NCBI GenBank assembly: GCA_963798325.1
Contig: CAWCSS010000008.1
Coordinates: 124,001-188,000 of the forward strand
Reading direction: 5' to 3'
Source: Solirubrobacter sp963798325
GTDB taxonomy: Bacteria > Actinomycetota > Thermoleophilia > Solirubrobacterales > Solirubrobacteraceae
Length of the DNA: 64,000 nucleotides
Positions 49,194 through 58,341 of this stretch are shown here, piece after piece (the first letter of the stretch is position 1; every line of letters starts with the position of its first letter). The translations under genes were made by a program, and so were the position numbers. The notes below the pieces were generated by a model. The model was not told the origin of the DNA. It saw nothing but the letters and a program-made list of their open reading frames with translations, and ran no database searches.

Positions 49194-51002
49194 ATGCGCG
49201 TAGCGCGCGACACCATCGTCGACGGTCGCTACCGGGCGCTGAAGCGGCTCGGGAGCGGAGGCATGGCCGAGGTGTGGTGCGCGGAGGACGAGGTGCTCGG
49301 GCGCCGCGTGGCGCTGAAGCTGATGGGCGGGCGCTTCGCCGAGGATCCGGACTTCCGCGAGCGCTTCCGCCGCGAGGCGCAGGCCGCGGCCGGGCTCACC
49401 CATCCGAACATCGTCGGCGTCTTCGACCGCTCCGAATGGGACGGCACGCCGTACATCGCGATGGAGCTGGTGGATGGGCAGACGCTCAAGGAGCTCGTCG
49501 CCGAGCGCGGGCCGCTGCCGCCCAACGTCGCCGTCGGGCTGACCGAGCAGATCCTGCGGGCGCTCGGCTACGCGCACAGGCGCGGGCTCGTGCACCGAGA
49601 CATCAAGCCGCAGAACGTGATCGTGGACCCCGAAGGCCAGGCGAAGGTCGCCGACTTCGGGATCGCGCGCGCCGCCAACTCGACGGAGATGACGCAGACG
49701 GGGGCGATCGTCGGGACCGTCCAATACCTCTCGCCCGAGCAGGCCGAGGGCCATCCCGTGGACGCCCGCTCGGACCTCTACTCGACCGGCATCGTCCTTT
49801 ACGAGCTGCTGACCGGGCACCCGCCGTTCGACGGCGAGGCGCCGATCTCGGTCGCGCTCAAGCAGATCAACGAGCGCCCGGTCCCGCCCGGCCAGATGCG
49901 CCCGGGGATCCCGCCGGCGCTCGAGGCGGTCGTGATGCGGTCGCTGGAGAAGGACCCGGCGCTGCGCTACCAGAGCGCCGAGGACTTCATCGCCGCGCTC
50001 GAGCAGGCGCGCCGCGCGCCCACGCGGCAAATCGTGATGGAGCCGACCCCCGGCGAGCCGTGGGACGACGCCGAGCGCTCGCGCTGGTGGATCTGGGCGC
50101 TGATCGCGGTGGTGATCCTCTTGATCGCGGCCGGCGCCTACTTCCTGCTGGCGGGCGAGAAGGTGACGGTCCCGAACCTCGTCGGCCGTGACGCCAGCGA
50201 AGCCGCCGAGGTCCTGCACAACCGCGATCTCGAGATCGCCTACCTGACCGTCGAGGACGACAAGGTCCCGACCAACGAGGTCATCTCACAGGACCCCGAG
50301 GCCGGCGAGGAGGTGCGCACGGGCTCGACGGTGACGGTCAAGGTCTCCGGCGGTCGCGGCACGGCGGCCGTCCCGGACGTGGTGGGCCAGTCCCGCGACG
50401 ACGCCGAGCAGGCGGTCGAGGACGCGGGCTTCAAGGTCAAGGTCACCGAGGCGTTCTCGGACAGCGTGGACGAGGGTGACGTGATCTCCGTCTCGCCCGA
50501 GCCCGGCAAGCAGGCGACCAAGGGCCGCACGGTCACGCTCACCGTCTCCAAGGGCCAGGAGGGCGTGGTCGTCCCCGGCGTCGTCGGCAACACCGCCGAC
50601 GGGGCGACCCAGATGATCGAGAACGCCGGCCTGAAGGTGCAGTCGAGCCAGAAGGAGAGCTCCCAGCCTGAGGGCACGGTGCTCTCCCAGGACCCGGCCA
50701 AGGACACCACGCTGCCGCCGGGCGGGACAGTGCAGATCGTCGTCGCCAGCCCACGCCCGACCGTGCCCGACGTCACGACCGGCAATCCGACCGTCGACGA
50801 CGCCACCAAGACGCTCGAGGACGCGGGCTACAAGGTCAAGACGACCGAGCGCCAGAACCCCGATCCGGCGCTCGCCGGCCGCGTGATCGGCCAGTCGCCC
50901 GAAGCCGGGACCTCGCGTTCGACCGGTGGAACCGTCACCATCGCGATCGTGCCCGAAGCCGCAGACCCGAACGCCACTCCGTCGCCGATCCCCACGCCAT
51001 GA
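49194..51002 (+). CDS. pknB: Serine/threonine protein kinase PknB with four PASTA domains
   Basis: A 602-residue transmembrane kinase. The kinase domain has GSGGMAEVWCAED, HRDIKPQNVIV and DFGIARAANS, and the activation loop VGTVQYLSPEQAEG. A single helix lies at about residues 301-323. Four extracellular PASTA repeats follow, each opening with a Val/Pro start such as VTVPNLVGRDAS, VPDVVGQSRDDA and VPGVVGNTADG, and they bind muropeptides or lipid II. It ends in a Pro/Thr tail. It is the classical end of the fha-pstP-rodA-pbpA-pknB order. Confidence 0.94.
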   Translation: MRVARDTIVDGRYRALKRLGSGGMAEVWCAEDEVLGRRVALKLMGGRFAEDPDFRERFRREAQAAAGLTHPNIVGVFDRSEWDGTPYIAMELVDGQTLKELVAERGPLPPNVAVGLTEQILRALGYAHRRGLVHRDIKPQNVIVDPEGQAKVADFGIARAANSTEMTQTGAIVGTVQYLSPEQAEGHPVDARSDLYSTGIVLYELLTGHPPFDGEAPISVALKQINERPVPPGQMRPGIPPALEAVVMRSLEKDPALRYQSAEDFIAALEQARRAPTRQIVMEPTPGEPWDDAERSRWWIWALIAVVILLIAAGAYFLLAGEKVTVPNLVGRDASEAAEVLHNRDLEIAYLTVEDDKVPTNEVISQDPEAGEEVRTGSTVTVKVSGGRGTAAVPDVVGQSRDDAEQAVEDAGFKVKVTEAFSDSVDEGDVISVSPEPGKQATKGRTVTLTVSKGQEGVVVPGVVGNTADGATQMIENAGLKVQSSQKESSQPEGTVLSQDPAKDTTLPPGGTVQIVVASPRPTVPDVTTGNPTVDDATKTLEDAGYKVKTTERQNPDPALAGRVIGQSPEAGTSRSTGGTVTIAIVPEAADPNATPSPIPTP

Positions 51003-51063
51003 GGGCGACGACTCGCGCTGCGCGCTCGGGCAGAGCCCGACGCTCCCGGCCGGAGGCGATCCG

Positions 51064-52053
51064 GTGAGGGTGGCGATCCTCTCAGGCGGGCGCTCGTCCG
51101 AGCACGACGTGTCGCTGGCGTCGGCCGCGTCGGTTCGCGAGGGCGTGGCCGCGGCCGGCCACGAGGTGCTCGACCTGACGATCGAGCGCACCGGCGAGTG
51201 GACCTTCGGCGGCGAGGCGCTGGCCCTGCAGCCCGGAGGCGGGTTGCTCGGCGCCGACGTCGTGTTCGGAGTCCTGCACGGCCCGTTCGGTGAGGACGGC
51301 ACGCTTCAGGGCCTGCTCGAGCTGCTCGACGTCCCGTACGTCGGCGCGGGTGTGCTCGCGTCGTCGCTGTGCATGGACAAGGTGGTCTTCAAGGAGGTCC
51401 TGGCCGCCGCCGACGTGCCGCAGGTGCCCTACGCGGGCGTCCGCCTGTCGCGCTGGCGGGCCGAGCCCGAGGCCGTCCTGCGCGAGTTGGCCGTGCTCGG
51501 CAAGCCCGTGTTCGTCAAGCCCGCGCGCCTGGGGTCGTCGGTCGGCATCGCCAAGGTGTGGTCGGAGGCCGAGCTCGGCCCCGCGCTCGACACCGCCTTC
51601 GGCCACGACTCGCTGGTGATCGTCGAAGGCTTCTCCGCCGGCATGGAGGTCGAGTGCTCGGTGATCGGGCTCGACGATCCGGAGGCCTCCGTCCCCGGCG
51701 AGATCGTCCTCACCGGCTCGGACTGGTACGACTACGAGGCCAAGTACACCGACGGCGGGATGGAGCTCGTCGCACCCGCCCGGCTCGATGCGTCGGTCCT
51801 CGAGGAGGTCCGCCGGCTCGCCCGCGACACCTTCGTCCGCGTCGGCTGCGCCGGCCTCGCGCGGGTCGACTTCTTCGTCGAGGACGGCGAACGGGTGCTG
51901 GTCAACGAGCTCAACACGATGCCGGGCTTCACCAAGACCAGCGTCTTCCCGAAGCTCTGGGAGGCCACGGGCACACCGTTCCCGGAGCTCTGCGACAAGC
52001 TCCTCGCGCTCGCGCTCCAGCGCTTCGAGCGCGAGCGCGCGGTGAGTTTCTAA
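51064..52053 (+). CDS. ddl: D-alanine-D-alanine ligase (second copy, canonical)
   Basis: A 329-residue ATP-grasp ligase from the GTG at 51064 with GGAGG upstream. It holds SGGRSSEHDVSLASA, GPFGEDGTLQGLLE, the SSVGIAKV loop, EAKYTDGGMELVAPA and VNELNTMPGFTKTSVFP, all typical of Ddl. It joins two D-Ala for peptidoglycan precursor. Placement next to the rodA-pbpA-pknB set fits its wall role. A paralogue with an altered loop is at 19530-20477. Confidence 0.92.
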   Translation: MRVAILSGGRSSEHDVSLASAASVREGVAAAGHEVLDLTIERTGEWTFGGEALALQPGGGLLGADVVFGVLHGPFGEDGTLQGLLELLDVPYVGAGVLASSLCMDKVVFKEVLAAADVPQVPYAGVRLSRWRAEPEAVLRELAVLGKPVFVKPARLGSSVGIAKVWSEAELGPALDTAFGHDSLVIVEGFSAGMEVECSVIGLDDPEASVPGEIVLTGSDWYDYEAKYTDGGMELVAPARLDASVLEEVRRLARDTFVRVGCAGLARVDFFVEDGERVLVNELNTMPGFTKTSVFPKLWEATGTPFPELCDKLLALALQRFERERAVSF

Positions 52054-52100
52054 AGGGGCCAGGCCCCGTCACCGCAGCGTTGACGGGGCCTGGCCCCTTT
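52052..52100. terminator. Perfect 20-bp bidirectional hairpin terminator
   Basis: Arms 52052-52071 and 52081-52100 are exact reverse complements with a 9-base loop. AAA and TTT at the ends give a weak run on both strands. The arms overlap the ends of the convergent ddl and kinase genes and stop both transcripts. Confidence 0.9.
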
Positions 52101-53624
52101 ATGCGGCGACCTTCTGGAGCAGCCGGATCTCGGAGATCTCGGCGCTCTGGGCCTCGTCGGCGAGCTTGGTGATCCAGACGAGGTAGTAGCGGTAGGCGAC
52201 GCCGCCGGTGTCGAGCTTGAAGGACTTGTCCTTGCTGGTGACCGTGCCGCCGCCGACCTTGGTCCAGCCCTCGCGGCACGCTCTTGGGCACCGGGCCGGG
52301 CGGGGCCGCGTAGATCGTCGCCTTCCAGCCGGGCTTGGGGGTCTTGATCTGCATCTCGACGGCTTCGACCTTGGGCTTGGCGTCGACGTAGACGCCGACG
52401 CCCTCCTTGCCCGCGCCCTCGATGCCGGCCTCGTAGGACTCGGTGGTCCAGGCCGTGCCGTCGTCGCGGTCGACCGTGCGCGAAGCCTCAGTCGGAGTGC
52501 TCGGTCTGGTCGCCGAGCGGGTCGTAGGCGTGGGCGGAGGCGCCGCCGACCGAGACGATCTTGGTGCCCGCCGGCGTCGGCGTGGCGACCTTGCCCGCGC
52601 CGGTGCCGCGCTGGACGCGCTCGGGCACCTCGCGTACCGCGAGCGCGACGATCACGGCGCCGACGGCGAACAGCGCGATCACGGCCAGCAGCGAGACCGG
52701 GTGGCGCATCCGGAACGGCAGCCGGCGCTTGGCGCGCGCCGGCAGCGTGCGGATGACCGCGGTCGCCTCGCCGGTCGAGGTGCCCTGGCGCGCGGCCTCG
52801 ATCGCCAGCGCGTCCTCGAGGTCGGCGACCAACGACGGCACGTCGGCGTAGCGGTGGGCGAGGTCCTTGTCGGTCATCCGGTCCAGGACCGCGGCGGTGG
52901 TCGCGGAGACCTCCGGCCGGATCGCCTGGATGTCCGGCAGGTCCTCGCGGACGTGCTTCATCGCCACGCTGATCTGGTTCTCGCCGTGGAACGGGACGTC
53001 GCCGGTGAGCATCTCGTAGAGCACGACGCCGAGCGAGTAGATGTCCGACTGCCCGTCGACGTCGTGGCCGAGCGCCTGCTCGGGCGAGACGTAATCGGTC
53101 GTGCCGAGCACGCGACCGTCGGCGGTCAGACCGTCGTCGCGCAGCGAGCGGGCGATCCCGAAGTCCGTGACCTTGGCCGAGCCCTCGTTGTCGAGCAGGA
53201 CGTTCTGCGGCTTGACGTCGCGGTGCACGATGTCGTGCGCGTGCGCGCACCCGAGCGCGCGGGCGATCTCGATGGCGTAGGCCAGCGACTCGTCGACCGG
53301 CAGCCGGCCGAGCCGGCGGATGCGGTCCTTGAGCGTCTCGCCCTCGACGTACTCGAAGACGATGTAGGGCCGGTTCTCGTCCTCGCCGGCATCGATCACG
53401 CCCACGATGTGCGGATGGGAGAGTTGCGCGACCGCGCGCGCCTCGCGCCTGAAGCGCTCCAGCTGATCGGAGTCGGCGGACATCTCCCGGTGCAGGAGCT
53501 TGATCGCCACGCGACGCTCGAGGTTGATGTCGAAGGCCCGATAGACCGTCGACATGCCTCCAGCACCGATCTGGGCGTCTAGCCGGTAACGGCCGCTGAG
53601 CTGCATGCCCACGAGCGTGCTCAT
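52099..53624 (-). CDS. Serine/threonine protein kinase with galactose-binding-like C-terminus, with two +1 frame breaks
   Basis: From the ATG at 53624 the kinase domain has IGAGGMSTVYRAFD, HRDVKPQNVLL and DFGIARSLRD, followed by a single helix (about residues 310-330). The extracellular part starts AYDPLGDQTEHSD, then breaks: a surplus base at 52490 (a TGA in the original frame) and another at 52273. Removing both gives about 507 residues ending in a discoidin-like domain (DDGTAWTTESYEAG, LVWITKLADEAQ). That domain type also occurs at the ends of MviN-like proteins and may bind wall sugars. Confidence 0.85.
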
Positions 53625-53649
53625 GAACTGACTACCTATTGTGGCCGAT

Positions 53650-53664
53650 CCGCGTGTCACGCGG
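53650..53664. repeat. Short palindrome upstream of the kinase gene
   Basis: A 15-base palindrome (7-base arms around one central base) lies 26 bases upstream of the kinase start, in the gap after the acidic-protein gene. It could be an operator or a weak terminator. Confidence 0.3.
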
Positions 53665-53732
53665 GTTAACTTCGCCCCGTCCGGGCAGGCTCCCGCTCGT
53701 TCTGGTCGAGAACCTGCAAGACGAGCTGCGGC

Positions 53733-54408
53733 CTACGGCTCGATCGAGCGGCCCGACCAGGTCTGCCACTCGTCGCTGTCACGGGGCGGCGCGACCGGCT
53801 CGGCGGTCTCGCCCTCGGCGGGGTTGGAGGCCTGCTCGATCGCGTCGTCGATCTGGCCTTCCTCGGGGCTCACGCCGTCAAACGGCTCGGCCGCCTCGCG
53901 AAGTTCGGCCTCGGTCTGCTCCTGGCCCTCGGACTCGCCACCGCCGGCCTCGGCGACCGCGAGCTCCTCGTCGGTGGCGATCTCACCCTCGGGGCCCTCG
54001 TAATCGGAGACGACGCCGCCGATGTTGGCGGCCTCGGCGGCAGCGGCGGCCTCTTCGGCGGCCTCGTCGATCGCCGGCTGCTCGAACGCAGGCGGGACGG
54101 GCACGGCGGTCGCGGTGTTGCTCACAGGACCGGCGGCGTCGTAGTTGGAGACCGGCGGCGGGGTGTAGGCCGGCTCGGCGGGCGCGGTCTCGCTCTCGCC
54201 GCCGGGCAGCAGGCCACGGACGGCTTCGCGCTTGAACAAGCAGCGCGGCGAGGGCGGCGGCGAGGCCACCGCCGATCAGGAGGGTCTTGACCTTGGAGCG
54301 CTTCTTCGGCGGTTCCATGCCCGGCACCATGCGCGCAACGCGGTCACGAGCGAAGGCCAAGGCGATGTCCGCCACAGCAAGATTTCGGGCGGTCTTGGCA
54401 AAGTCCAT
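53733..54408 (-). CDS. Uncharacterised membrane-anchored acidic protein, with a +1 frame break
   Basis: Two frames join at about 54238 into a protein of about 224 residues. The N-terminus (MDFAKTARNLAVADIALAFA) is helical, followed by a basic patch and one membrane helix (TLLIGGGLAAALAALL) that runs across the break into FKREAVRGLLPGG. The rest is low-complexity and strongly acidic (Glu, Ala, Pro), ending DEWQTWSGRSIEP. I do not recognise a family. It lies between the csrA flagellar block and the kinase gene. Confidence 0.6.
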
Positions 54409-54463
54409 GCCAAGACCGTACCCGACGGGGTAACGTCGCACGCAGATCGCGCAGCCGGGCCGC

Positions 54464-54506
54464 CGGCGCCCATTCGGGCGCCGCACGGTGGCTCCGTGAT
54501 CGGAGC
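54464..54506. other. Two short hairpins
   Basis: An 8-bp stem (54464-54471/54476-54483) and a 6-bp stem (54491-54496/54501-54506), each with a 4-base loop, lie in the gap between csrA and the acidic-protein gene. With the hairpin at 54509-54527 they form three stem-loops in a row. Confidence 0.35.
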
Positions 54507-54508
54507 GC

Positions 54509-54527
54509 GAAGCCCGCTCAGGGCTTC
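54509..54527 (-). terminator. Hairpin at the csrA 3' end
   Basis: A 7-bp stem with a 5-base loop overlaps the csrA stop codon at 54518. It likely ends the fliW-csrA transcript or protects its 3' end. Confidence 0.45.
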
Positions 54528-54739
54528 AACGCGGGCGACGGAAGCTCGAACGGCGCGGCGTCAGCCGCGGCCCGGTTCTCGTCGCGGACGGCGTGCCAGA
54601 TCTCCTCGCGGTAGACCGGCACGGAGCGCGGGGCCTGAATGCCCACGCGGACGGTGTTTCCGACGATCTCCATCACGTGCACGACGACGTCGTCGCCGAC
54701 CATGATCTTCTCGCCGACACGGCGGGTGATGAGCAGCAT
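54518..54739 (-). CDS. csrA: Carbon storage regulator CsrA
   Basis: A 73-residue CsrA: MLLITRRVGEKIMVGDDV at the N-terminus and VRVGIQAPRSVPVYREEIW with the RNA-contact region. The C-terminal extension (ADAAPFELPSPALKP) is a little longer than the 61-residue E. coli form. CsrA binds GGA-bearing mRNA leaders, especially flagellin, and FliW inhibits it. It follows fliW by 49 bases. Confidence 0.95.
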   Translation of the reverse strand: MLLITRRVGEKIMVGDDVVVHVMEIVGNTVRVGIQAPRSVPVYREEIWHAVRDENRAAADAAPFELPSPALKP

Positions 54740-54788
54740 GGTTCCTCCTTGGATTCAGCTGCGAGCGAATGTACGGATTTTGTGGGTG

Positions 54789-55229
54789 CTACGCGGCGGT
54801 AGCCACGTCGGCGGGGAACAGCTGCGCGCGAACTGGTGCATCGGCGGACTCGTTGATCACCTGATGGCCCTTGCCATCGGCGACCAGGATCGGAGCGCGC
54901 AGGTTCGCGTGGAAATCGGCCAGCTCGGCGCCGGCGCGGACGGTGACCCAAACGGCGACGTCTGCCGGATCGGCGCTGATCGGCGCGGAGTCGTCGTCGG
55001 AGAGATCGACGACGTAGTCGCTGAAGAAGTGCCAGGGGTTGGCGATCGGCAGCGCCAGCGACGCGTCGTCGACGGAGTGCAGCCAGCTGAACGCGCCGCC
55101 GTTGTCGGCGTCGACGATCGTGAAGCGGCTGCCGCCGAGGCCGATCAGGCCGTTCGGGAACTCGATGACGTCCTCGGACGCGATCTCGAGCGTGCCGAAG
55201 CGCGTGGACTCGATGGTGACGGTGGACAT
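54789..55229 (-). CDS. fliW: Flagellar assembly factor FliW
   Basis: A 146-residue FliW: start TIESTRFGTLEIASEDVIEF, middle FPNGLIGLGGSRFTIV, and late VWVTVRAGAELADFHANLRAP with APILV. FliW binds flagellin and sequesters CsrA, coupling flagellin supply to translation. It lies directly upstream of csrA and downstream of the hook-filament junction genes. Confidence 0.93.
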   Translation of the reverse strand: MSTVTIESTRFGTLEIASEDVIEFPNGLIGLGGSRFTIVDADNGGAFSWLHSVDDASLALPIANPWHFFSDYVVDLSDDDSAPISADPADVAVWVTVRAGAELADFHANLRAPILVADGKGHQVINESADAPVRAQLFPADVATAA

Positions 55230-55287
55230 GCTTGCGAAGGTCTCCTGGAGGGGGGAGAGGGTGCGGAGTCTAAGAGCCCGTATCGGC

Positions 55288-56211
55288 CTAACGCAGGAAA
55301 TCCATTAGCGATGCCTGCACGATGTTCGCGCCGGCACGCAAGGACGCCTGATAGGCCGCGCTCTGCGAGTTGAACTGGATGATCGTCTTGGCGATGTCGG
55401 CGTCCTCGGTGTTCGAGAGCTGCTCGGTCACGGCGCCCTGGATCTGCTCCAGGCGCGACGAGGCGGCATCCAGGCGGTTGGACATCGCGCCGTTGCGGGC
55501 GCGCACCTTCAGGACGTCATCGAGGGCTGTCTTGAGGTTGGTGACGTCGGCCCCGCGCAGCGCGGCGCCGTCATTGGCGCGCAGGTGCTCGGTGATGTCA
55601 CGCAGGGTGTTCAGCAGCTTGCCGTCGGTCGGGTTCGCCCGGCCGTCGCCGAGGATCTCGCGCCCGACCGAGTTGATCGAGAGCGTCACGCTGGGGCCGA
55701 TCTCGCGGATCACGCCCGGGACGGTCGGGTCCAGGCCGGCTTCGTTGCCCTGGTAGGCGTCGTCGTCACCGAGCTTGTACGGCGCCGTCGCCGTGGCGGT
55801 GCCGGACATCAGGTAGCGATCGCCGAAGCTGGCGTTCGACGTCTCCTTCAGGCCCTGGATGATCTGGTCGATCTCGTCGGCGACCGAGTTGCGGGCGCCG
55901 GCGTCGGCGGAGTCGGTCGCACCCTCGAGCAGCAGCGACTGCGCGCGGTTGACGAAATCGGTGATCGAGCCGAGCGCCGCCTCGGTCGCGTCCTGCCAGC
56001 CGCGGGCGTCGGAGATGTTGCTCTGGTACTGCTCGTTCGCGGCCAGCGTCTGGCGCAGGCCGAGCGCGCGCGACGTCTGGTACGGGTTGTCGCTCGGGCG
56101 CGTGATCTCCTTGCCGGAGGAGGCCTTGCTCTGGGTCTTGGCCAGCTTCTCCGACAGCGAGTTGAGGTCCGAGAGGACGTTGCGCTGAACCATCGAGGTG
56201 GTGATGCGCAT
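55288..56211 (-). CDS. flgL: Flagellar hook-filament junction protein FlgL
   Basis: A 307-residue protein (HAP3). The N-terminal heptad region (MVQRNVLSDLNSLSEKLAKT) and the C-terminal SAAYQASLRAGANIVQASLM match FlgL/flagellin D0 segments that pack in the filament core. It caps the hook-filament junction with FlgK. Its ATG shares one base with the flgK stop. Confidence 0.92.
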   Translation of the reverse strand: MRITTSMVQRNVLSDLNSLSEKLAKTQSKASSGKEITRPSDNPYQTSRALGLRQTLAANEQYQSNISDARGWQDATEAALGSITDFVNRAQSLLLEGATDSADAGARNSVADEIDQIIQGLKETSNASFGDRYLMSGTATATAPYKLGDDDAYQGNEAGLDPTVPGVIREIGPSVTLSINSVGREILGDGRANPTDGKLLNTLRDITEHLRANDGAALRGADVTNLKTALDDVLKVRARNGAMSNRLDAASSRLEQIQGAVTEQLSNTEDADIAKTIIQFNSQSAAYQASLRAGANIVQASLMDFLR

Positions 56212-57560
56212 TACAGGCCAACCTTTCCGGTCCGGTTGATGAGGACGTCCAGCATCTCGTCCATCGTCGACATGGCACGCGCGGACGCCTGGTAGGCGCG
56301 CTGGAAGCGCACGAGGTTGGACATCTCTTCGTCCATCGACACGCCCGCGACGCTCTGGCGGCGGTTCTCGACCGAATCGGCCAGGACCTGGGCGTTGGTC
56401 TGCATGCGGCTGGACTCGTTCAGATCGCCGCCGACCTTGGCCACGAAGGCCTTGTACACGCCGTCGATGCTCGCGCTGCCGCGCAGCTGGGAGATCGCCA
56501 GCGCGACGTCGTTGGAGCCCGTGGCGCCGGTGCCGGCGCGGATGCTCTCGGGCGCGGCCTGGATCGGCGCGGCGACCTGGATGGTCGAGCCCTCAGGGCT
56601 GCCGTAGTCCAGGAAGGTGCCGCCGTAGGCCGCGTTGACCGTATCGGCCAGGGTCTTGGTGAAGGAGTCGATCTGCGCGAGGTACCCGTCGACCATGCCC
56701 CCCGGGACCTTGCCCACGGACATCAGGCCGCCGAGCTCGCCGCCCGGATTCCAGTCGCCGGCCGGCGGGCCGGACCAGTTGGCCTGGTCGTCGGACACGA
56801 TCGGGTAGGTGACGCCCGTGTCGCGGTCGACGAAGGAGACGTTGGTGGAGCCGCTGGCGAGGCTCTCGACCGAGATCTGGCCGTAGCCGGAGAGCTGGTC
56901 GAGCAGCAGGTCGCGACGGTCCATCAGGTCGTTGGGCATGTCGCCGTTGATGACCGACTTCGCGATCGTGTTGTTCAGGCCGGCGAGCTCCTGGGCGACC
57001 TTGGCGATCTCACCGCCGGGGCCGGCGATCGCCGCGTACTGGTCGTTGGCGCCCTGCTGGGCGGCGACCATCTGCGAGCGCACGGACTTGATCGAGTCGG
57101 TCAGGCCGTTGGAGGCCTGGACCAGCGCCTGCTTGGCCGCCGCGCCGTCCGGGTCCTTGGAGAGGTTCGACCAGGCGTTCCAGAACTTCGAGAGCTGCTC
57201 GTTGATGCCGTTCTCGCTCGGCTCGGCCAGCGAGAGCTCGGCACTGTCGAGCTGGGAGGCCTTGGCCGTCCACTCGCTCACGTTGGTGTTCTGGGCGCGG
57301 AACTGCGAGTCCAGGAACTGGTCGCGGACGCGCCGGAAGCCCTGGACGTCGACGCCGGAGCCGAGGTGGGCACCGGTCGCCGCCGAGGAGCCGGAGACCG
57401 TGAGCTGCAGGGCCTGCGAGGCCGACAGCGTGGCCTCCTGGCGCGAGTAGCCCTTGGTCGAGGCATTGGCGATGTTGTGGCCAGTGGTGTCGAGCATGCG
57501 CTGCTGAGCCAGAAGGCCTCGCAGGGAGGTTTGCATGCCGTAAAAGGAAGAGACGGGCAT
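56211..57560 (-). CDS. flgK: Flagellar hook-associated protein 1 FlgK
   Basis: A 449-residue FlgK (HAP1). The N-terminus has MLDTTGHNIANASTKGYSRQ, the rod/hook signature, and the C-terminus has MSNLVRFQRAYQASARAMST, the matching D0 helix. The middle domain has NDLMDRRDLLLDQLSGYGQI. It is encoded with flgL and follows flgN by 17 bases. Confidence 0.93.
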   Translation of the reverse strand: MPVSSFYGMQTSLRGLLAQQRMLDTTGHNIANASTKGYSRQEATLSASQALQLTVSGSSAATGAHLGSGVDVQGFRRVRDQFLDSQFRAQNTNVSEWTAKASQLDSAELSLAEPSENGINEQLSKFWNAWSNLSKDPDGAAAKQALVQASNGLTDSIKSVRSQMVAAQQGANDQYAAIAGPGGEIAKVAQELAGLNNTIAKSVINGDMPNDLMDRRDLLLDQLSGYGQISVESLASGSTNVSFVDRDTGVTYPIVSDDQANWSGPPAGDWNPGGELGGLMSVGKVPGGMVDGYLAQIDSFTKTLADTVNAAYGGTFLDYGSPEGSTIQVAAPIQAAPESIRAGTGATGSNDVALAISQLRGSASIDGVYKAFVAKVGGDLNESSRMQTNAQVLADSVENRRQSVAGVSMDEEMSNLVRFQRAYQASARAMSTMDEMLDVLINRTGKVGL

Positions 57561-57577
57561 CTTGGGGTCCGGTGGGG

Positions 57578-58090
57578 TTAGGCCTGGAGATCCAGAGCGC
57601 GGTAGACGGACGGAGGAGCGCTACTGCGGGCTGGGTGGGCCCCATTGGGCGGGGTGTATCCACCCTCGGCCTCTTGGCCGATCAGGCGGGTCAGGTGCGA
57701 CAGGAACGCGAGCTCCTGGCGCATGAGGGCACGGTTGATCCCATGCTCCCGGGCAATTTCGGACAGCAGCCCGCGCAGCTCGGCGGACCGCTCCATCGCG
57801 GCCTGGGCCGCGGCGGGGGTGACCAGCTGGCACAGGCGCTCGAGCGTGACCGCCGTGGCCGGCAGGCCGAGGGCGGAGCCGGCGCGCTGGAGCAGACCGG
57901 TCCGGTCGGACTCGAGCTTGCCGCGGCGGACCATCTCGTTCTGGATGTCGGCGAGACGGGCGAGCACCGCTTCGGTGTCGCGCTCGCGAATCGCGGAACC
58001 CTGGGCCAGGACGAGCTTGAGGAGATGGCGGGCCGAATTGATCTGCTGGTCCAGGTGGACGAGCAGTTCGGCCTCGAGGGCCGTGCTCAC
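57578..58090 (-). CDS. flgN: FlgN-family flagellar chaperone
   Basis: A 170-residue, largely helical protein with the FlgN outline: a long N-terminal helix (EAELLVHLDQQINSARHLLKLV), a central linker, and C-terminal coiled-coil (NRALMRQELAFLSHLTRLIG). FlgN escorts FlgK and FlgL, whose genes follow immediately. Family assignment rests on helix pattern and position, as FlgN sequences are poorly conserved. Confidence 0.75.
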   Translation of the reverse strand: MSTALEAELLVHLDQQINSARHLLKLVLAQGSAIRERDTEAVLARLADIQNEMVRRGKLESDRTGLLQRAGSALGLPATAVTLERLCQLVTPAAAQAAMERSAELRGLLSEIAREHGINRALMRQELAFLSHLTRLIGQEAEGGYTPPNGAHPARSSAPPSVYRALDLQA

Positions 58091-58341
58091 GACTGCATCT
58101 CCTTATAGATCTGCCGGGCGAGACCCATGCCCTGGCCGCTGGTGAGTGCGGAGGTCAGCGAGTCCTGCATCGAGTCGGCGTACGGGCCCTGACCGAGATC
58201 GCTGCTCTCGGAGACCATGCCCTTGACCAGCTGCCCGACCAGCATCTGCTCGAACCCGAGGGCGGCCTTGTACTGCTTGATGGCGGGCGTGCCGGCGGCG
58301 CGGATGTCGGCCGGAAGCGACGTGGTGGAGATGGGGTTCAT
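58087..58341 (-). CDS. flgJ: Rod-binding protein FlgJ, N-terminal type
   Basis: An 84-residue protein from the ATG at 58341 with the short FlgJ rod-binding core: ALGFEQMLVGQLVKGM and MQDSLTSALTSGQGMGLARQI. It lacks the C-terminal muramidase of enterobacterial FlgJ, as in many Gram-positive flagella. It overlaps flgG at its start and flgN at its end by 4 bases each. Confidence 0.85.
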   Translation of the reverse strand: MNPISTTSLPADIRAAGTPAIKQYKAALGFEQMLVGQLVKGMVSESSDLGQGPYADSMQDSLTSALTSGQGMGLARQIYKEMQS

